DNA of 64,000 nucleotides, taken from positions 62,001-126,000 of the forward strand of contig NZ_RXHQ01000006.1 of NCBI RefSeq assembly GCF_004138105.1, given 5' to 3'. Numbering within the stretch: the stretch's first letter is position 1; each line of letters opens with the position of its first letter. The DNA is from Xylanivirga thermophila (GTDB lineage: Bacteria > Bacillota > Clostridia > Caldicoprobacterales > Xylanivirgaceae). Positions 55,457 through 64,000 of the stretch are shown here, piece after piece. The notes beneath the pieces are model-generated. The model ran no database searches. It was given only the letters and a program-made list of their open reading frames with translations, and was not told the DNA's origin. The position numbers and the translations under genes are program-made.

Positions 55457-55558
55457 GAAAAAAGTCCCGATTATTATAATACCGTCTAGAAATAAACCTG
55501 TGTAGGTAGTATAATTAGTTATGTATGTATTTTAAAAGCATAGGACGCTTCAATATAT

Positions 55559-55590
55559 AAGGTTGGCTGTACAAAATAGCCGACTTTTTT
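55559..55590 (+). terminator. intrinsic terminator
   Basis: AAGGTTGGCT (55559-55568) pairs with AGCCGACTTT (from 55578) with two G-U pairs, then six T. It stands about 100 bp after the glycosyltransferase gene. Confidence 0.78.
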
Positions 55591-55641
55591 GTGCCATATA
55601 CTGGAATAGATAATGTTTTAAACTAGTATTTGAAGTTTTAT

Positions 55642-55669
55642 TTGCAATTATCCATACGTTCATTATAAA
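55642..55669 (+). promoter_or_regulatory. candidate promoter of the RACo-like gene
   Basis: TTGCAA at 55642-55647 and TATAAA at 55664-55669 with 16-bp spacing. Confidence 0.45.
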
Positions 55670-55724
55670 ATGATAGGGTTAATGTTTTTTTAGAAGGATA
55701 TATTGAAAGGGGCTAAAGGGTAAC

Positions 55725-57557
55725 ATGTACGAAGTTACTATTATAGAACACGATGGCAAATCAATAACACTAGAGGCAAGGCCCTATATGAATCTTTTAG
55801 ATCTGCTAAGGCGAGAGAGGGTTTTTATTCCCTCTACCTGCGGGGGGGCAGGTATTTGTGGCAAATGCAAGATAAGGGTTGTAGAGGGTACTGGTTATGG
55901 TATAACCGAACAGGAACGGGAATTATTATCCGATAGGGAGATTGAGGCAGGTATAAGGTTGGCGTGTATGATAGAGATAGACGAGGATATTACCATCCAG
56001 ACAGTAAACGAATTTGCAGGGGCAGGTATTTTGATAGACAAGGAAGGGATGGATGAAGTGTCTCCCGCCATACAGAAGCAGCACATCTCCCTCCCACCTC
56101 CCAGCATGGAAGATAGGACAAGTGATGTGGAGCGGATAGAGGCAGGGCTGGGGCATAAAAGCAGTATTCCATACAATGTTATGGGGGAATTGTCAGAAGT
56201 ACTGAGAAATGATAAATACTCTGTTACCGTATCCCTTTTCTATAATGACGTGGTATCCATAGAAAGTGGGGATACAAGGGATAGGAGCTATGGCATAGCG
56301 GTAGATATAGGGACTACCTCCATAGCTGGATTTCTTATGGAATTAAATACGGGTCGTCAGATAGACATATATTCTACTGTTAATCCCCAGGTAAAGTATG
56401 GGGGAGATATAATAACACGTATAGACTATACCATAGGGCATGGGGATGGCTTATCTAGTCTCTCTGATATGATAAGGCGGGAGATAAATGATATGATAGA
56501 GTATTTTTGTGCCAAATGGTCCATACATAAGAAGCAGATATACCATATTACCCTTTCGGGGAATACTGTAATGCTACACCTTTTCGCTAATCTGCCGGTA
56601 GATCATATAGCTGTGCCCCCTTTTACACCTGTGGTGGCAAGGACACTACATATACCGGCAAGGGACCTAGATATCAATATATGTCCTGATGGTAGGGTTA
56701 CCTTGCTGCCTATGATAGCTGGATATATAGGTGCAGATACCATATCTGCTGTTTTGGCATCTGGTATGTACAAAAGTGAAAAGATGAGTTTACTTGTGGA
56801 TGTGGGGACTAATGGTGAGATAGTACTTGGAAATAAGGATGGCTTTATATCCTGTTCTGCATCGGCTGGACCTGCGTTTGAGGGAGCACGGATACGCTGT
56901 GGCATGGCTGCAACGGGTGGTGCCATCAATAAAATCAAATTGTCAGATGGGGATATAGTATATGCCACCATAATGGACAGGCCGTCTCAGGGTATATGTG
57001 GTTCTGGGCTGGTTGATGGAGTAGCTATTATGCTCAAATTGGGTATATTGGATGCCCAGGGAAAAATGATGAGGCGGGGTGAGGAGGGGACATTGCACCT
57101 TTCTACTGCTATACAAGATAGGCTCTGTGAGATAGACGGGCAGGCGGCATTTATAATATCCCGTGAGGGCGAAGTTTGCGGGAGTAAGGATGTGTATATA
57201 TGTCAGAAAGATGTAAGGGAGCTTCAGCTTGCAAAGGCAGGTATAGCAGCTGGTATACGGATACTTATGAATGAATACAAACTGGATTATGAAGATGTGG
57301 GAAGGGTATATCTATCAGGTGGATTCGGTAATTATATGGATCAAAAGAATAGCATACTTATAGGTCTTATTCCAGAGGAGCTTAAATATAAGATAAAGAC
57401 AATAGGAAATGCATCTGGTAGAGGGGCAAAGATGGCCCTTTTGTCTAAATACAAGATGGCAGAAATAGAAAATATAAGGGGTTTGATAAAGTATGTCGAG
57501 GTGTCGGCAAGGTCAGATTTTCAGGATATATTTGCAGATATGTTGTCATTTCCGTGA
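55725..57557 (+). CDS. ferredoxin-ASKHA protein, RACo/RamA-like corrinoid protein activator
   Basis: 610 aa: an N-terminal plant-type [2Fe-2S] ferredoxin with Cys39, Cys45, Cys48 and Cys81 (STCGGAGICGKC), a linker, then an ASKHA ATPase domain with GIAVDIGTTSIAGFL, LLVDVGTNGEIVLG, SASAGPAFEGARI and YLSGGFGNYMD. This is the architecture of the proteins that reductively reactivate corrinoid methyltransferases, using ATP. No corrinoid protein or methyltransferase lies in the window, so the partner is elsewhere. Confidence 0.88.
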   Translation: MYEVTIIEHDGKSITLEARPYMNLLDLLRRERVFIPSTCGGAGICGKCKIRVVEGTGYGITEQERELLSDREIEAGIRLACMIEIDEDITIQTVNEFAGAGILIDKEGMDEVSPAIQKQHISLPPPSMEDRTSDVERIEAGLGHKSSIPYNVMGELSEVLRNDKYSVTVSLFYNDVVSIESGDTRDRSYGIAVDIGTTSIAGFLMELNTGRQIDIYSTVNPQVKYGGDIITRIDYTIGHGDGLSSLSDMIRREINDMIEYFCAKWSIHKKQIYHITLSGNTVMLHLFANLPVDHIAVPPFTPVVARTLHIPARDLDINICPDGRVTLLPMIAGYIGADTISAVLASGMYKSEKMSLLVDVGTNGEIVLGNKDGFISCSASAGPAFEGARIRCGMAATGGAINKIKLSDGDIVYATIMDRPSQGICGSGLVDGVAIMLKLGILDAQGKMMRRGEEGTLHLSTAIQDRLCEIDGQAAFIISREGEVCGSKDVYICQKDVRELQLAKAGIAAGIRILMNEYKLDYEDVGRVYLSGGFGNYMDQKNSILIGLIPEELKYKIKTIGNASGRGAKMALLSKYKMAEIENIRGLIKYVEVSARSDFQDIFADMLSFP

Positions 57558-57564
57558 TATAAAA

Positions 57565-57593
57565 AAGGCCTGTATCAAATTGATACAGGCCTT
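57565..57593. terminator. bidirectional hairpin between RACo-like gene and fabI
   Basis: A 13-bp perfect stem (57565-57577 with 57581-57593, loop AAT). On the - strand it is followed by six T, making it the terminator of fabI. Confidence 0.82.
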
Positions 57594-57601
57594 CAGTAAT
57601 T

Positions 57602-58372
57602 TTACAAACCCAATATATGATATCCAGCATCTACATGGATGTTTTCACCGGTTATGGCTTGGGATAGGTCACTTAAGAGGAATGCTGCTGTATTTCCCAC
57701 TTCTTCTTGAGTTACAGTTCGGCCTAGGGGCACCTTTCCCTCATATTGTTTAAGCATATTGGTAAAATTACTTACCCCCCTAGCCGATATGGTCTTTATG
57801 GGACCTGCGGATATGGAGTTTACCCTTATATTGTTTTTGCCTAGTTCTGCTGCTAAGTATCGTACGGCTGATTCTAGTGCCGCTTTAGCAACGCCCATTA
57901 CATTGTAGTTTGGTACTGCCCTCTCGCCGCCAATATAGGTAAGGGTTATGATCCCTCCACCTTCTGTCATTAGATTCTTTGCATAGCGTGATACTGCCAC
58001 CAAAGAATAGGAACTTATATTTTGGGCTAGCAGATAACCATCCCTTGAGGTTTCAGAAAAGTTACCTTCAAGCTCTTCCTTTTTGGCAAATGCAAGGCTG
58101 TGCACCACGCCATGGAGCGTTCCTATATCGTTTTTTATATCATCAAAAAGCCTTAGGATATCCATATCATCTGTAACGTTACATTTATAAAGCTTCGCAT
58201 CTGGCATTTCACTTGATAAAAGTTGTTTTACTGAACGCTCTGTCCGTTCGCCTTCATATGTAAATATGAGATTTGCCCCTTCCCTTGAGCAGGCTTTTGC
58301 TATGCCCCATGCAATGCTCCATTTATTTGATACACCCATTATCAATATATTCTTATTTTCAAGCAGTGACAT
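57602..58372 (-). CDS. fabI: enoyl-ACP reductase FabI
   Basis: NADH-dependent last step of fatty acid elongation and the target of triclosan. 256 aa short-chain dehydrogenase fold: cofactor site GVSNKWSIAWGIAKA, Tyr146, and the catalytic pair Tyr156/Lys163 in NYNVMGVAK, matching E. coli numbering. AAGGAGG before the ATG on the - strand. Stands alone, away from other fab genes. Many Clostridia use FabK instead. Confidence 0.96.
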   Translation of the reverse strand: MSLLENKNILIMGVSNKWSIAWGIAKACSREGANLIFTYEGERTERSVKQLLSSEMPDAKLYKCNVTDDMDILRLFDDIKNDIGTLHGVVHSLAFAKKEELEGNFSETSRDGYLLAQNISSYSLVAVSRYAKNLMTEGGGIITLTYIGGERAVPNYNVMGVAKAALESAVRYLAAELGKNNIRVNSISAGPIKTISARGVSNFTNMLKQYEGKVPLGRTVTQEEVGNTAAFLLSDLSQAITGENIHVDAGYHILGL

Positions 58373-58606
58373 TTGTATACCTCCTTGACTGTTTTAAAAT
58401 TGTACACCTGTGGTATATAAGTTATAGACAGGTACAAGAATAATACTAAGAATCGGAACAACAATTAAAAGCTAATTGCTGCTATCATCACTATAACTCT
58501 CACAATTATACTACATACGGGATACATATTGCAATGCCTCATACATTGTGCTAAAATACACGAAAGTGGCATGGATATCTACCTAGCAATATGTGTCAAA
58601 ATTGTA

Positions 58607-58653
58607 TTGGACATATGATTCTATTATGCTATAATATAATAGTTAATAGAATC
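58607..58653 (+). promoter_or_regulatory. tig promoter framed by a 10-bp inverted repeat
   Basis: TTGGAC at 58607-58612 and TATAAT at 58630-58635 with 17-bp spacing. GATTCTATTA (58617-58626) and TAATAGAATC (58644-58653) are perfect inverted repeats around the -10 and start site, 17 bp apart. The rest of the 335-bp fabI-tig gap (58373-58606) is AT-rich, with no ORF and no promoter for fabI that I can defend. Confidence 0.75.
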
Positions 58654-58707
58654 GTATAGGCGGATAAATAAAAATTGAATAAATTTGTTTCTAAGGAGGA
58701 CTTTTAG

Positions 58708-60018
58708 GTGAAAGCTACAGCTGAAAAAACTGAAAAAAATACAGTTAAACTTGAGATTGAGGTAGATGCACAGCAATTTGAAGAGGCTATGCAAAAATCT
58801 TATATCAAAAATCGAAAAAATATTGCAATTCCGGGATTTCGTAAGGGCAGGGTGCCTAGAAAGATAATCGAGACATATTACTCAGAAGCCGTATTCTACG
58901 AGGACGCTGTAAATGATGTTTGCCCTAAGGCATATCTAGATGCAGTAAAGGAACAGGGCATAGAACCAGTTGACCAGCCTGAGTTTGATATAGTACAGAT
59001 CGGACAAGGCCAAAATCTTATTTTTACTGCAGAGGTTACTGTAAAACCTGAGGTGGAATTAGGGGAATACAAAGGAATAGAAGTTCAAAAGGTAGAGTAT
59101 AATGTTACAGAGCAGGATGTGGAGCAGAGACTAAAACAGCTCCAAGAGCAAAATGCTAGATGGATATCTGCCGATGATCGGGAAGTAAGGAATGATGATA
59201 GGGTTACACTTGACTATCAGGGCTCTGTAGACGGAGAGTTATTTGAAGGCGGGAGTGCTGAAAATCAATCTCTAGAGATAGGATCTGGACAATTTATTCC
59301 TGGTTTCGAGGAGCAATTGGTGGGTATGAAAGTAGGGGAAGAGAATGATATAAAAGTTACATTCCCAGAAGAGTATCATGCTGCTGAGCTATCGGGTAAG
59401 GAAGCGGTATTCCATGTAAAGATAAATGAGATAAAGGAAAAGGAACTTCCTGAGCTAGATGATGAATTTGCAAAGGATATAAGTGAATTTGATACTTTAG
59501 AGGATTACAAGGCCGACCTCGTAAAAAACATGGAAAAATCAGCAAAGGATAGTGCAAAGGCCGAAATGGAAAATAGTCTTATAAAAGAGATCGTAGATAG
59601 GTGCACTGTGGATATTCCAGATGTAATGGTTGAGCATCAGGTAGACCATGCGATTTATGACTTTGAGTATACTTTGATGTATCGTGGGCTTACACTGGAA
59701 CAATATCTCCAGTTTACCAATACATCTATGGACGATTTTAGGGCACAATACAGGGATGAGGCATATAATACAGTGAAGACCCAACTTGTGCTTGAAAAGA
59801 TAGGCAAGGAAGAGAAGATAGAGGTAACTGACCAGGATGTAGATGCGGACATAAAACGATTAGCAGAAGAAAACAACATAGAAGAGGAAAAGGTAAGGGA
59901 ATATTGGAAGGGTCAGGAGGCATACCTCAAGGAAAATCTGCTATTCCAGAAAACCGTTGATTTTTTGATGGAGAATGCTGTTATAGTGGATAAAAAGGAA
60001 GAAAATAAGGAGGCGTAG
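58708..60018 (+). CDS. tig: trigger factor
   Basis: Ribosome-bound chaperone and prolyl isomerase. 436 aa: N-terminal ribosome-binding signature [13 protein letters not shown] (about residues 44-56), FKBP-type PPIase domain about 150-245 ([26 protein letters not shown]), and the helical C-terminal chaperone arms. Start GTG at 58708 with AAGGAGGA. Its tail holds AAGGAGGCG, the ribosome site of clpP. The order tig-clpP-clpX is common in bacteria. Confidence 0.97.
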   Translation: MKATAEKTEKNTVKLEIEVDAQQFEEAMQKSYIKNRKNIAIPGFRKGRVPRKIIETYYSEAVFYEDAVNDVCPKAYLDAVKEQGIEPVDQPEFDIVQIGQGQNLIFTAEVTVKPEVELGEYKGIEVQKVEYNVTEQDVEQRLKQLQEQNARWISADDREVRNDDRVTLDYQGSVDGELFEGGSAENQSLEIGSGQFIPGFEEQLVGMKVGEENDIKVTFPEEYHAAELSGKEAVFHVKINEIKEKELPELDDEFAKDISEFDTLEDYKADLVKNMEKSAKDSAKAEMENSLIKEIVDRCTVDIPDVMVEHQVDHAIYDFEYTLMYRGLTLEQYLQFTNTSMDDFRAQYRDEAYNTVKTQLVLEKIGKEEKIEVTDQDVDADIKRLAEENNIEEEKVREYWKGQEAYLKENLLFQKTVDFLMENAVIVDKKEENKEA

Positions 60019-60022
60019 ACAT

Positions 60023-60607
60023 ATGAGTTTGGTGCCTATTGTTGTTGAACAGACAAATCGAGGTGAGCGCTCATATGACATATATTCGAGACTTTTAAAA
60101 GAGCGTATTATATTCCTTGGTGGGGAGATATATGATGATATGGCCAATCTGTTAGTGGCCCAGCTATTATATCTTGAAGCAGAAGATCCAGATAAGGATA
60201 TTCAGATATACTTGAATAGTCCAGGGGGATCTGTTACAGCTGGCTTTGCCATCTATGATACGATGAAGTATATAAAATGTGATGTATCTACAATATGCAT
60301 TGGTATGGCAGCATCCATGGGTGCATTTTTACTATCTGCCGGTACCAAGGGCAAAAGGATAGCTCTACCTAATAGTGAGATAATGATACATCAGCCACTT
60401 GGTGGAGCAAGGGGCCAGGCTTCGGATATTGCTATTCATGCAGAGCAGATATTGAAGCTTAAAAAACGTATAAACCAGATATTGTCTGAAAATACAGGGC
60501 AGCCGCTGGAAAGGATAGAAAGGGATACGGATAGGGATTTCTTCATGTCTGCAGAAGAGGCAAAGGAATATGGTATAGTAGACGAAGTAATGACGTTCCG
60601 TAAATAA
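60023..60607 (+). CDS. clpP: ATP-dependent Clp protease proteolytic subunit ClpP
   Basis: 194 aa serine peptidase with the complete triad Ser98 (GMAASMGAF), His123 (MIHQPLGG) and Asp172. It forms the tetradecameric barrel used by ClpX and other Clp ATPases. Normal length with a short propeptide. Four bp after tig and 23 bp before clpX. Confidence 0.98.
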   Translation: MSLVPIVVEQTNRGERSYDIYSRLLKERIIFLGGEIYDDMANLLVAQLLYLEAEDPDKDIQIYLNSPGGSVTAGFAIYDTMKYIKCDVSTICIGMAASMGAFLLSAGTKGKRIALPNSEIMIHQPLGGARGQASDIAIHAEQILKLKKRINQILSENTGQPLERIERDTDRDFFMSAEEAKEYGIVDEVMTFRK

Positions 60608-60630
60608 AGCATGGTTTAAGAGGTGAAGAC

Positions 60631-61917
60631 ATGGCACGATATGATGATAAAAAACAATTAAAATGCTCTTTTTGCGGCAAAACCCAGGATCAGGTACGCC
60701 GCTTGGTGGCAGGCCCGGGTGTGTATATATGTGATGAATGTATAGAACTGTGCCAAGAGATAATAGATGAGGAATTCGAGGATGTGTCGGATATTGATCT
60801 AAAGGAGATCCCAAAACCGCAGGAGATAAAGGATATACTTGATCAATATGTTGTAGGACAAGAAGGGGCAAAAAAGACCCTTTCTGTTGCAGTATACAAT
60901 CATTACAAACGTATAAACAGTGATGTAAAGACCAGTGATGTTGAGCTGCAAAAAAGCAATATACTTATGCTAGGTCCCACCGGTTCAGGAAAAACTTTGC
61001 TAGCGCAGACGCTGGCAAAGATACTCAATGTACCGTTTGCCATTGCTGACGCTACTTCTCTCACTGAAGCTGGATATGTGGGGGAAGATGTTGAAAATAT
61101 ACTATTAAAGCTTATTCAGTCTGCTGATTATGATATAGAGCGTGCCGAAAAGGGCATTGTATATATTGATGAGATAGACAAGATTGCCAGAAAATCTGAA
61201 AATCCATCTATTACTCGTGATGTATCTGGTGAAGGGGTGCAGCAGGCACTACTAAAAATACTTGAAGGAACTATGGCTAGTGTGCCTCCCCAAGGCGGGC
61301 GCAAACATCCCCATCAGGAGTTTATTCAGATAGACACTACCAATATATTGTTTATATGCGGTGGTGCATTCGATGGAGTGGAAAATATCATCCAAAATCG
61401 CACAGGCAAAAAGTCCATGGGTTTTGGTGCTGATATAAAACACAATACAGAAAACGACATTGGGGAGATATTAAGCAAGATCTTACCGGAAGACCTATTA
61501 AAGTTTGGTCTTATACCGGAATTTGTAGGTAGATTGCCTATTATAGCAACATTGAACCAGTTAAATGAAGAGGCTCTTGTCAGGATACTTACCGAACCTA
61601 AAAATGCGCTGGTTAAGCAGTATCAAAAGTTATTTGAGATGGATGATGTGGTATTGGAGTTTGAAAAAGAGGCACTTCTTACCATTGCCCATATGGCCAT
61701 TGAACGAAAGACCGGTGCTAGAGGGCTTAGAGCCATACTTGAAGATACTATGCTCAATGTGATGTATGAAATTCCATCACGGGATGATGTAGAGAAATGT
61801 ATAGTAACGAAGGATACGGTACTTAATAAGAGCGATCCCATGCTTATATTGGTCGATGGACAGAAGGTCAAAAAAACTGCTAAAAAATCAAAGACCAAAA
61901 GGGAATCGGTATCGTAA
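60631..61917 (+). CDS. clpX: ClpX unfoldase
   Basis: 428 aa AAA+ ATPase that delivers substrates to ClpP. Zinc-binding domain Cys12, Cys15, Cys34 and Cys37; Walker A GPTGSGKT at 115-122; Walker [10 protein letters not shown]; pore loop GYVGEDVE; the IGF-type ClpP loop appears as MGFGAD within [10 protein letters not shown]; sensor/arginine finger region [18 protein letters not shown] before the ATG; terminator right after. Confidence 0.98.
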   Translation: MARYDDKKQLKCSFCGKTQDQVRRLVAGPGVYICDECIELCQEIIDEEFEDVSDIDLKEIPKPQEIKDILDQYVVGQEGAKKTLSVAVYNHYKRINSDVKTSDVELQKSNILMLGPTGSGKTLLAQTLAKILNVPFAIADATSLTEAGYVGEDVENILLKLIQSADYDIERAEKGIVYIDEIDKIARKSENPSITRDVSGEGVQQALLKILEGTMASVPPQGGRKHPHQEFIQIDTTNILFICGGAFDGVENIIQNRTGKKSMGFGADIKHNTENDIGEILSKILPEDLLKFGLIPEFVGRLPIIATLNQLNEEALVRILTEPKNALVKQYQKLFEMDDVVLEFEKEALLTIAHMAIERKTGARGLRAILEDTMLNVMYEIPSRDDVEKCIVTKDTVLNKSDPMLILVDGQKVKKTAKKSKTKRESVS

Positions 61918-61946
61918 AAAGAGCTGCAAAAATGCAGCTCTTTTTT
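61916..61946 (+). terminator. intrinsic terminator after clpX
   Basis: GAGCTGC (61921-61927) pairs with GCAGCTC (61934-61940), extended by five A-T pairs, and ends in six T. Confidence 0.9.
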
Positions 61947-62010
61947 GCTGGATAAAAAAAGCTGGCCTAAAACATACTAATATTATGAGTATAGAGAGGA
62001 GGCCAAGCTT

Positions 62011-63684
62011 TTGTTTAACAATATAGTGGCTTTAATACAGTTCTTTTTTGCGATTGTAATAGGTTTGTATTTTTTCAACATGCTAAGGGGGCAACAGGAT
62101 ACTAAGTCAGCAGTGGACAAGGAATCAAAAAAAGAGATGGAGAAACTCAGGCGTTTAAGGGAGATATCCCTTACCCAACCCCTGTCTGAGAAGACGCGGC
62201 CTAAGCAGTTGGAGGACATAATTGGACAGGAGGAAGGAATAAAGGCATTAAAGGCTGCGCTATGCGGACCAAACCCTCAGCATGTTCTAATATATGGTCC
62301 TCCGGGGGTGGGAAAAACCTGTGCTGCCAGGCTGGTTATGGAGGAGGCAAAAAAAAATCCTTGGTCGCCATTTAGGCAGAATGCAAAATTTATAGAGATG
62401 GATGCCACCTCCATAAGATTTGACGAGCGGAGTATAGCCGATCCATTGATAGGTTCGGTACATGACCCCATATATCAAGGGGCAGGGCCAATGGGGGTTG
62501 CTGGCATACCCCAGCCAAAGCCAGGTGCGGTTACAAAGGCACATGGAGGCTTGCTATTTTTAGATGAAATAGGGGAGCTCCATCCTATTCAGATGAATAA
62601 ACTTTTAAAGGTGCTAGAGGATAGAAAGGTAATGCTGGAGAGTGCATATTACAATTCAGAGGATAAAAATATACCTAGGCACATACATGATATATTTAAA
62701 AATGGACTGCCTGCTGATTTTAGGCTGGTAGGCGCCACTACAAGGGGTGCAGAAGAGATACCTCCCGCCATACGTTCTAGATGTTTGGAGATCTTTTTTC
62801 GTGCCCTTACACCTGATGAGATAATGCTAATAGCTAAGAACGGTGCAGAAAGTGCTGGATTTACCATAGATGAAATGGCCACTGATACTATAGGCAGGTA
62901 TGCTACTAATGGTCGTGAGGCAGTAAATATGATACAATTGGCCGGAGGTGTAGCCCTTATGGAAGGCAGGCACCATATAACACTTGATGATATTGAGTGG
63001 GTAGTTGAAAGTGGCCACTACAGTCCTAGACCTGAGAAGAAGATGCCATCAAGGCCTAGGATAGGATGTGTCAATGGATTGGCAGTTTATGGACCGAGCC
63101 TTGGTACAGTTATGGACATAGAATGTACTGCTATACCTACGATTGAAGGAAAAGGTATTATAACGGTAACAGGTATAGTAGATGAAGAGGAGATGGGCAG
63201 TGATTCGAAAAAGCTTAAGCGCAAGAGCACTGCCAGGGCATCTGTTGATAATGTATTGACTGCTTTGCAAAAATGCTTTAATATAAACCCCAAGGACTAT
63301 GATATCCATGTAAACTTTCCAGGCGGCATACCCATAGATGGTCCTTCTGCAGGAATAAGTATGGCTACTGCCATCTATTCTGCAATTACAGGTAAACATG
63401 TGAATAATAAGGTAGCCATGACTGGAGAAGTGTCCATATTTGGCGATGTACGACCTGTGGGCGGTGTTTCTGCAAAGATAGCAGCTGCCAGAGATGCTGG
63501 TGCAAGGCGAGTTATAATTCCAAGGGACAACTGGCAGGAAAATTTTAAGGCCTATGATATGGAGATTATACCAGTGGATAGGTTGGAAGATGTATTGAAA
63601 TATGTCCTATGCAATGATGATAGGGATAAGACTGTAAAGGCGGGAATCCAAGACAGTAATTTACTTAGTGCATCTGGTAGATAA
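62011..63684 (+). CDS. lonB: ATP-dependent protease LonB
   Basis: Spore-former-specific Lon paralogue, transcribed in the forespore in Bacillus. 557 aa: an N-terminal membrane segment (residues 5-22), AAA+ domain with Walker A GPPGVGKT (96-103) and Walker B GLLFLDEIGEL, and a C-terminal protease with Ser in DGPSAGISM and Lys in GGVSAKIAAA forming the Ser-Lys dyad. It lacks the large N-terminal LAN domain of LonA. TTG start after GAGGAGG. It precedes lon, as in Bacillus. Confidence 0.95.
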   Translation: MFNNIVALIQFFFAIVIGLYFFNMLRGQQDTKSAVDKESKKEMEKLRRLREISLTQPLSEKTRPKQLEDIIGQEEGIKALKAALCGPNPQHVLIYGPPGVGKTCAARLVMEEAKKNPWSPFRQNAKFIEMDATSIRFDERSIADPLIGSVHDPIYQGAGPMGVAGIPQPKPGAVTKAHGGLLFLDEIGELHPIQMNKLLKVLEDRKVMLESAYYNSEDKNIPRHIHDIFKNGLPADFRLVGATTRGAEEIPPAIRSRCLEIFFRALTPDEIMLIAKNGAESAGFTIDEMATDTIGRYATNGREAVNMIQLAGGVALMEGRHHITLDDIEWVVESGHYSPRPEKKMPSRPRIGCVNGLAVYGPSLGTVMDIECTAIPTIEGKGIITVTGIVDEEEMGSDSKKLKRKSTARASVDNVLTALQKCFNINPKDYDIHVNFPGGIPIDGPSAGISMATAIYSAITGKHVNNKVAMTGEVSIFGDVRPVGGVSAKIAAARDAGARRVIIPRDNWQENFKAYDMEIIPVDRLEDVLKYVLCNDDRDKTVKAGIQDSNLLSASGR

Positions 63685-63721
63685 TATATAATTTTTTATG
63701 TGTAATTAAGGAGATGATTGA

Positions 63722-64000
63722 ATGGGAGATAATACTGATATAAAGATTTTGCCAGTATTAACACTTAGAGGTTTGGCAGTATTCCCATATATGGTATTGC
63801 ATTTTGATGTAGTTAGGGAAAAGTCAATAGCAGCCATAGAGCAGGCTATGGTAGGCAATCAGGAGATATTTTTGGTAGCCCAAAATGATCCAAAGGCTGA
63901 TGAACCTCATATAGAGGATATACATGAGGTAGGTACAATAGCAAAGATAAAACAGATACTAAAGTTGCCGGGAAATAATATAAGAGTGCTTGTTGAGGGA
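63722..64000 (+). CDS. lon: ATP-dependent protease Lon (LonA), N-terminal part
   Basis: The first 93 codons of LonA: the N-terminal substrate-recognition (LAN) domain with LPVLTLRGLAVFPYMVLHFDV, visible as LPVLTLRGLAVFPYM, then REKSIAAIEQAM and HEVGTIAKIKQILKLP. ATG at 63722 follows AAGGAGATG. The gene runs past the window end; ATPase and protease domains are not visible. Confidence 0.95.
   Translation, partial: MGDNTDIKILPVLTLRGLAVFPYMVLHFDVVREKSIAAIEQAMVGNQEIFLVAQNDPKADEPHIEDIHEVGTIAKIKQILKLPGNNIRVLVEG

Larger units (their letters stand above)
714..62769. repeat. over-represented octamer GGCGGGAG / CTCCCGCC
   Basis: Read by eye, GGCGGGAG begins at 12740, 13711, 16028, 19462, 24151, 27120, 27400, 36980, 44412, 44503, 48325, 52516, 53231, 56476 and 59248; the reverse complement CTCCCGCC begins at 714, 9551, 11385, 16964, 26930, 32776, 36650, 53023, 53178, 55287, 56063 and 62762. 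That is 15 plus 12 copies, all inside genes, in several reading frames. An A precedes the + sense octamer in 19 of 27 cases. It is scattered, not clustered or phased. Confidence 0.85.

Noticed and set aside
58380-58440. FapR-like operator before fabI (ACCTGT ... ACAGGT)
   Set aside because: The arms are short, offset by two bases and do not match the TTAGTACC-type consensus.
714-62769. The octamer as an FtsK-orienting (KOPS-like) sequence
   Set aside because: Such motifs are strongly strand-skewed; here the orientations are 15 and 12.
85-63399. Many open frames of 60-170 codons antisense to, or out of frame with, real genes (for example 7848-8309, 19989-20405 and 60365-60871)
   Set aside because: They mirror the codon structure of the gene on the other strand, have no ribosome site and no recognisable motif.
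1-64000. CRISPR arrays, insertion sequences, prophage genes, tRNA or rRNA genes
   Set aside because: No direct-repeat arrays, transposase or integrase motifs, or tRNA/rRNA signatures were found on reading.

Overview
The window is a chromosomal segment of an anaerobic, endospore-forming member of the Clostridia (Firmicutes). The evidence is AT-rich DNA, heavy use of ATA/AGA/AGG codons, strong purine-rich Shine-Dalgarno sites with frequent TTG/GTG starts, and the sporulation genes spoIIGA, sigE, sigG, spoIIP, spoIVA, ytaF and lonB. No phage, insertion sequence, CRISPR array, rRNA or tRNA gene was seen. The genus cannot be fixed from the sequence alone. Nearly all genes lie on the + strand.

Layout. 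1-8.3 kb is the end of the division and cell-wall cluster: murD (cut by the window edge), an ftsW/spoVE SEDS gene, murA, divIB, two DUF881 genes, sbp, ftsA and ftsZ; murG and murB are not in their usual places. 8.5-11.1 kb is spoIIGA-sigE-sigG. 11.1-13.8 kb holds ylmC, a malic enzyme, nrdR and pgeF. 13.9-16.3 kb encodes a PhoP/PhoR-like two-component system, followed by a PyrR-attenuated uracil permease and, on the - strand, ytaF. 18.6-22.7 kb is pstSCAB-phoU behind an 11-bp-phased PhoP-type box. 22.8-31.4 kb is a tightly overlapping sporulation and core block: DUF1614, spoIIP, a YIEGIA-family gene and its small partner, two DUF3189 genes, a DUF512 gene, der, plsY and spoIVA.

31.9-36.1 kb is a carbohydrate ABC transporter with a DUF4855 protein. 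36.2-38.4 kb (- strand) is an XRE/cupin regulator with an acyl-CoA synthetase. 38.6-42.4 kb has an AEC carrier, a tryptophan T-box with trpP, and a yybP-ykoY (Mn2+) riboswitch in front of a Na+-pump beta/gamma subunit pair. 42.6-58.4 kb is mixed: an LPG-synthase-like membrane protein behind a 15-codon upstream ORF, a DUF4080 radical SAM enzyme, a Re-citrate/isopropylmalate-synthase-like enzyme, a GNAT gene with a nonsense codon, an Fe-alcohol dehydrogenase, a HAD phosphatase, a ComEC-like hydrolase, a CPBP protease, an ALP-like membrane protein with a glycosyltransferase, a RACo-like corrinoid-protein activator, and fabI. 58.7-64 kb is the proteostasis block tig-clpP-clpX-lonB-lon (lon is cut by the window end).

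The observations most worth following are: (i) a non-palindromic octamer, GGCGGGAG, found 27 times by eye on both strands where well under one is expected from base composition; (ii) the Mn2+-type riboswitch controlling an oxaloacetate-decarboxylase-type Na+ pump without an alpha subunit; (iii) the poorly characterised DUF1614-SpoIIP-YIEGIA-DUF3189-DUF512 sporulation neighbourhood; and (iv) several well-formed regulatory elements (PhoP box, Trp T-box, PyrR attenuator, operator-like dyads). Positions and motif counts were read by eye; no database search was run.
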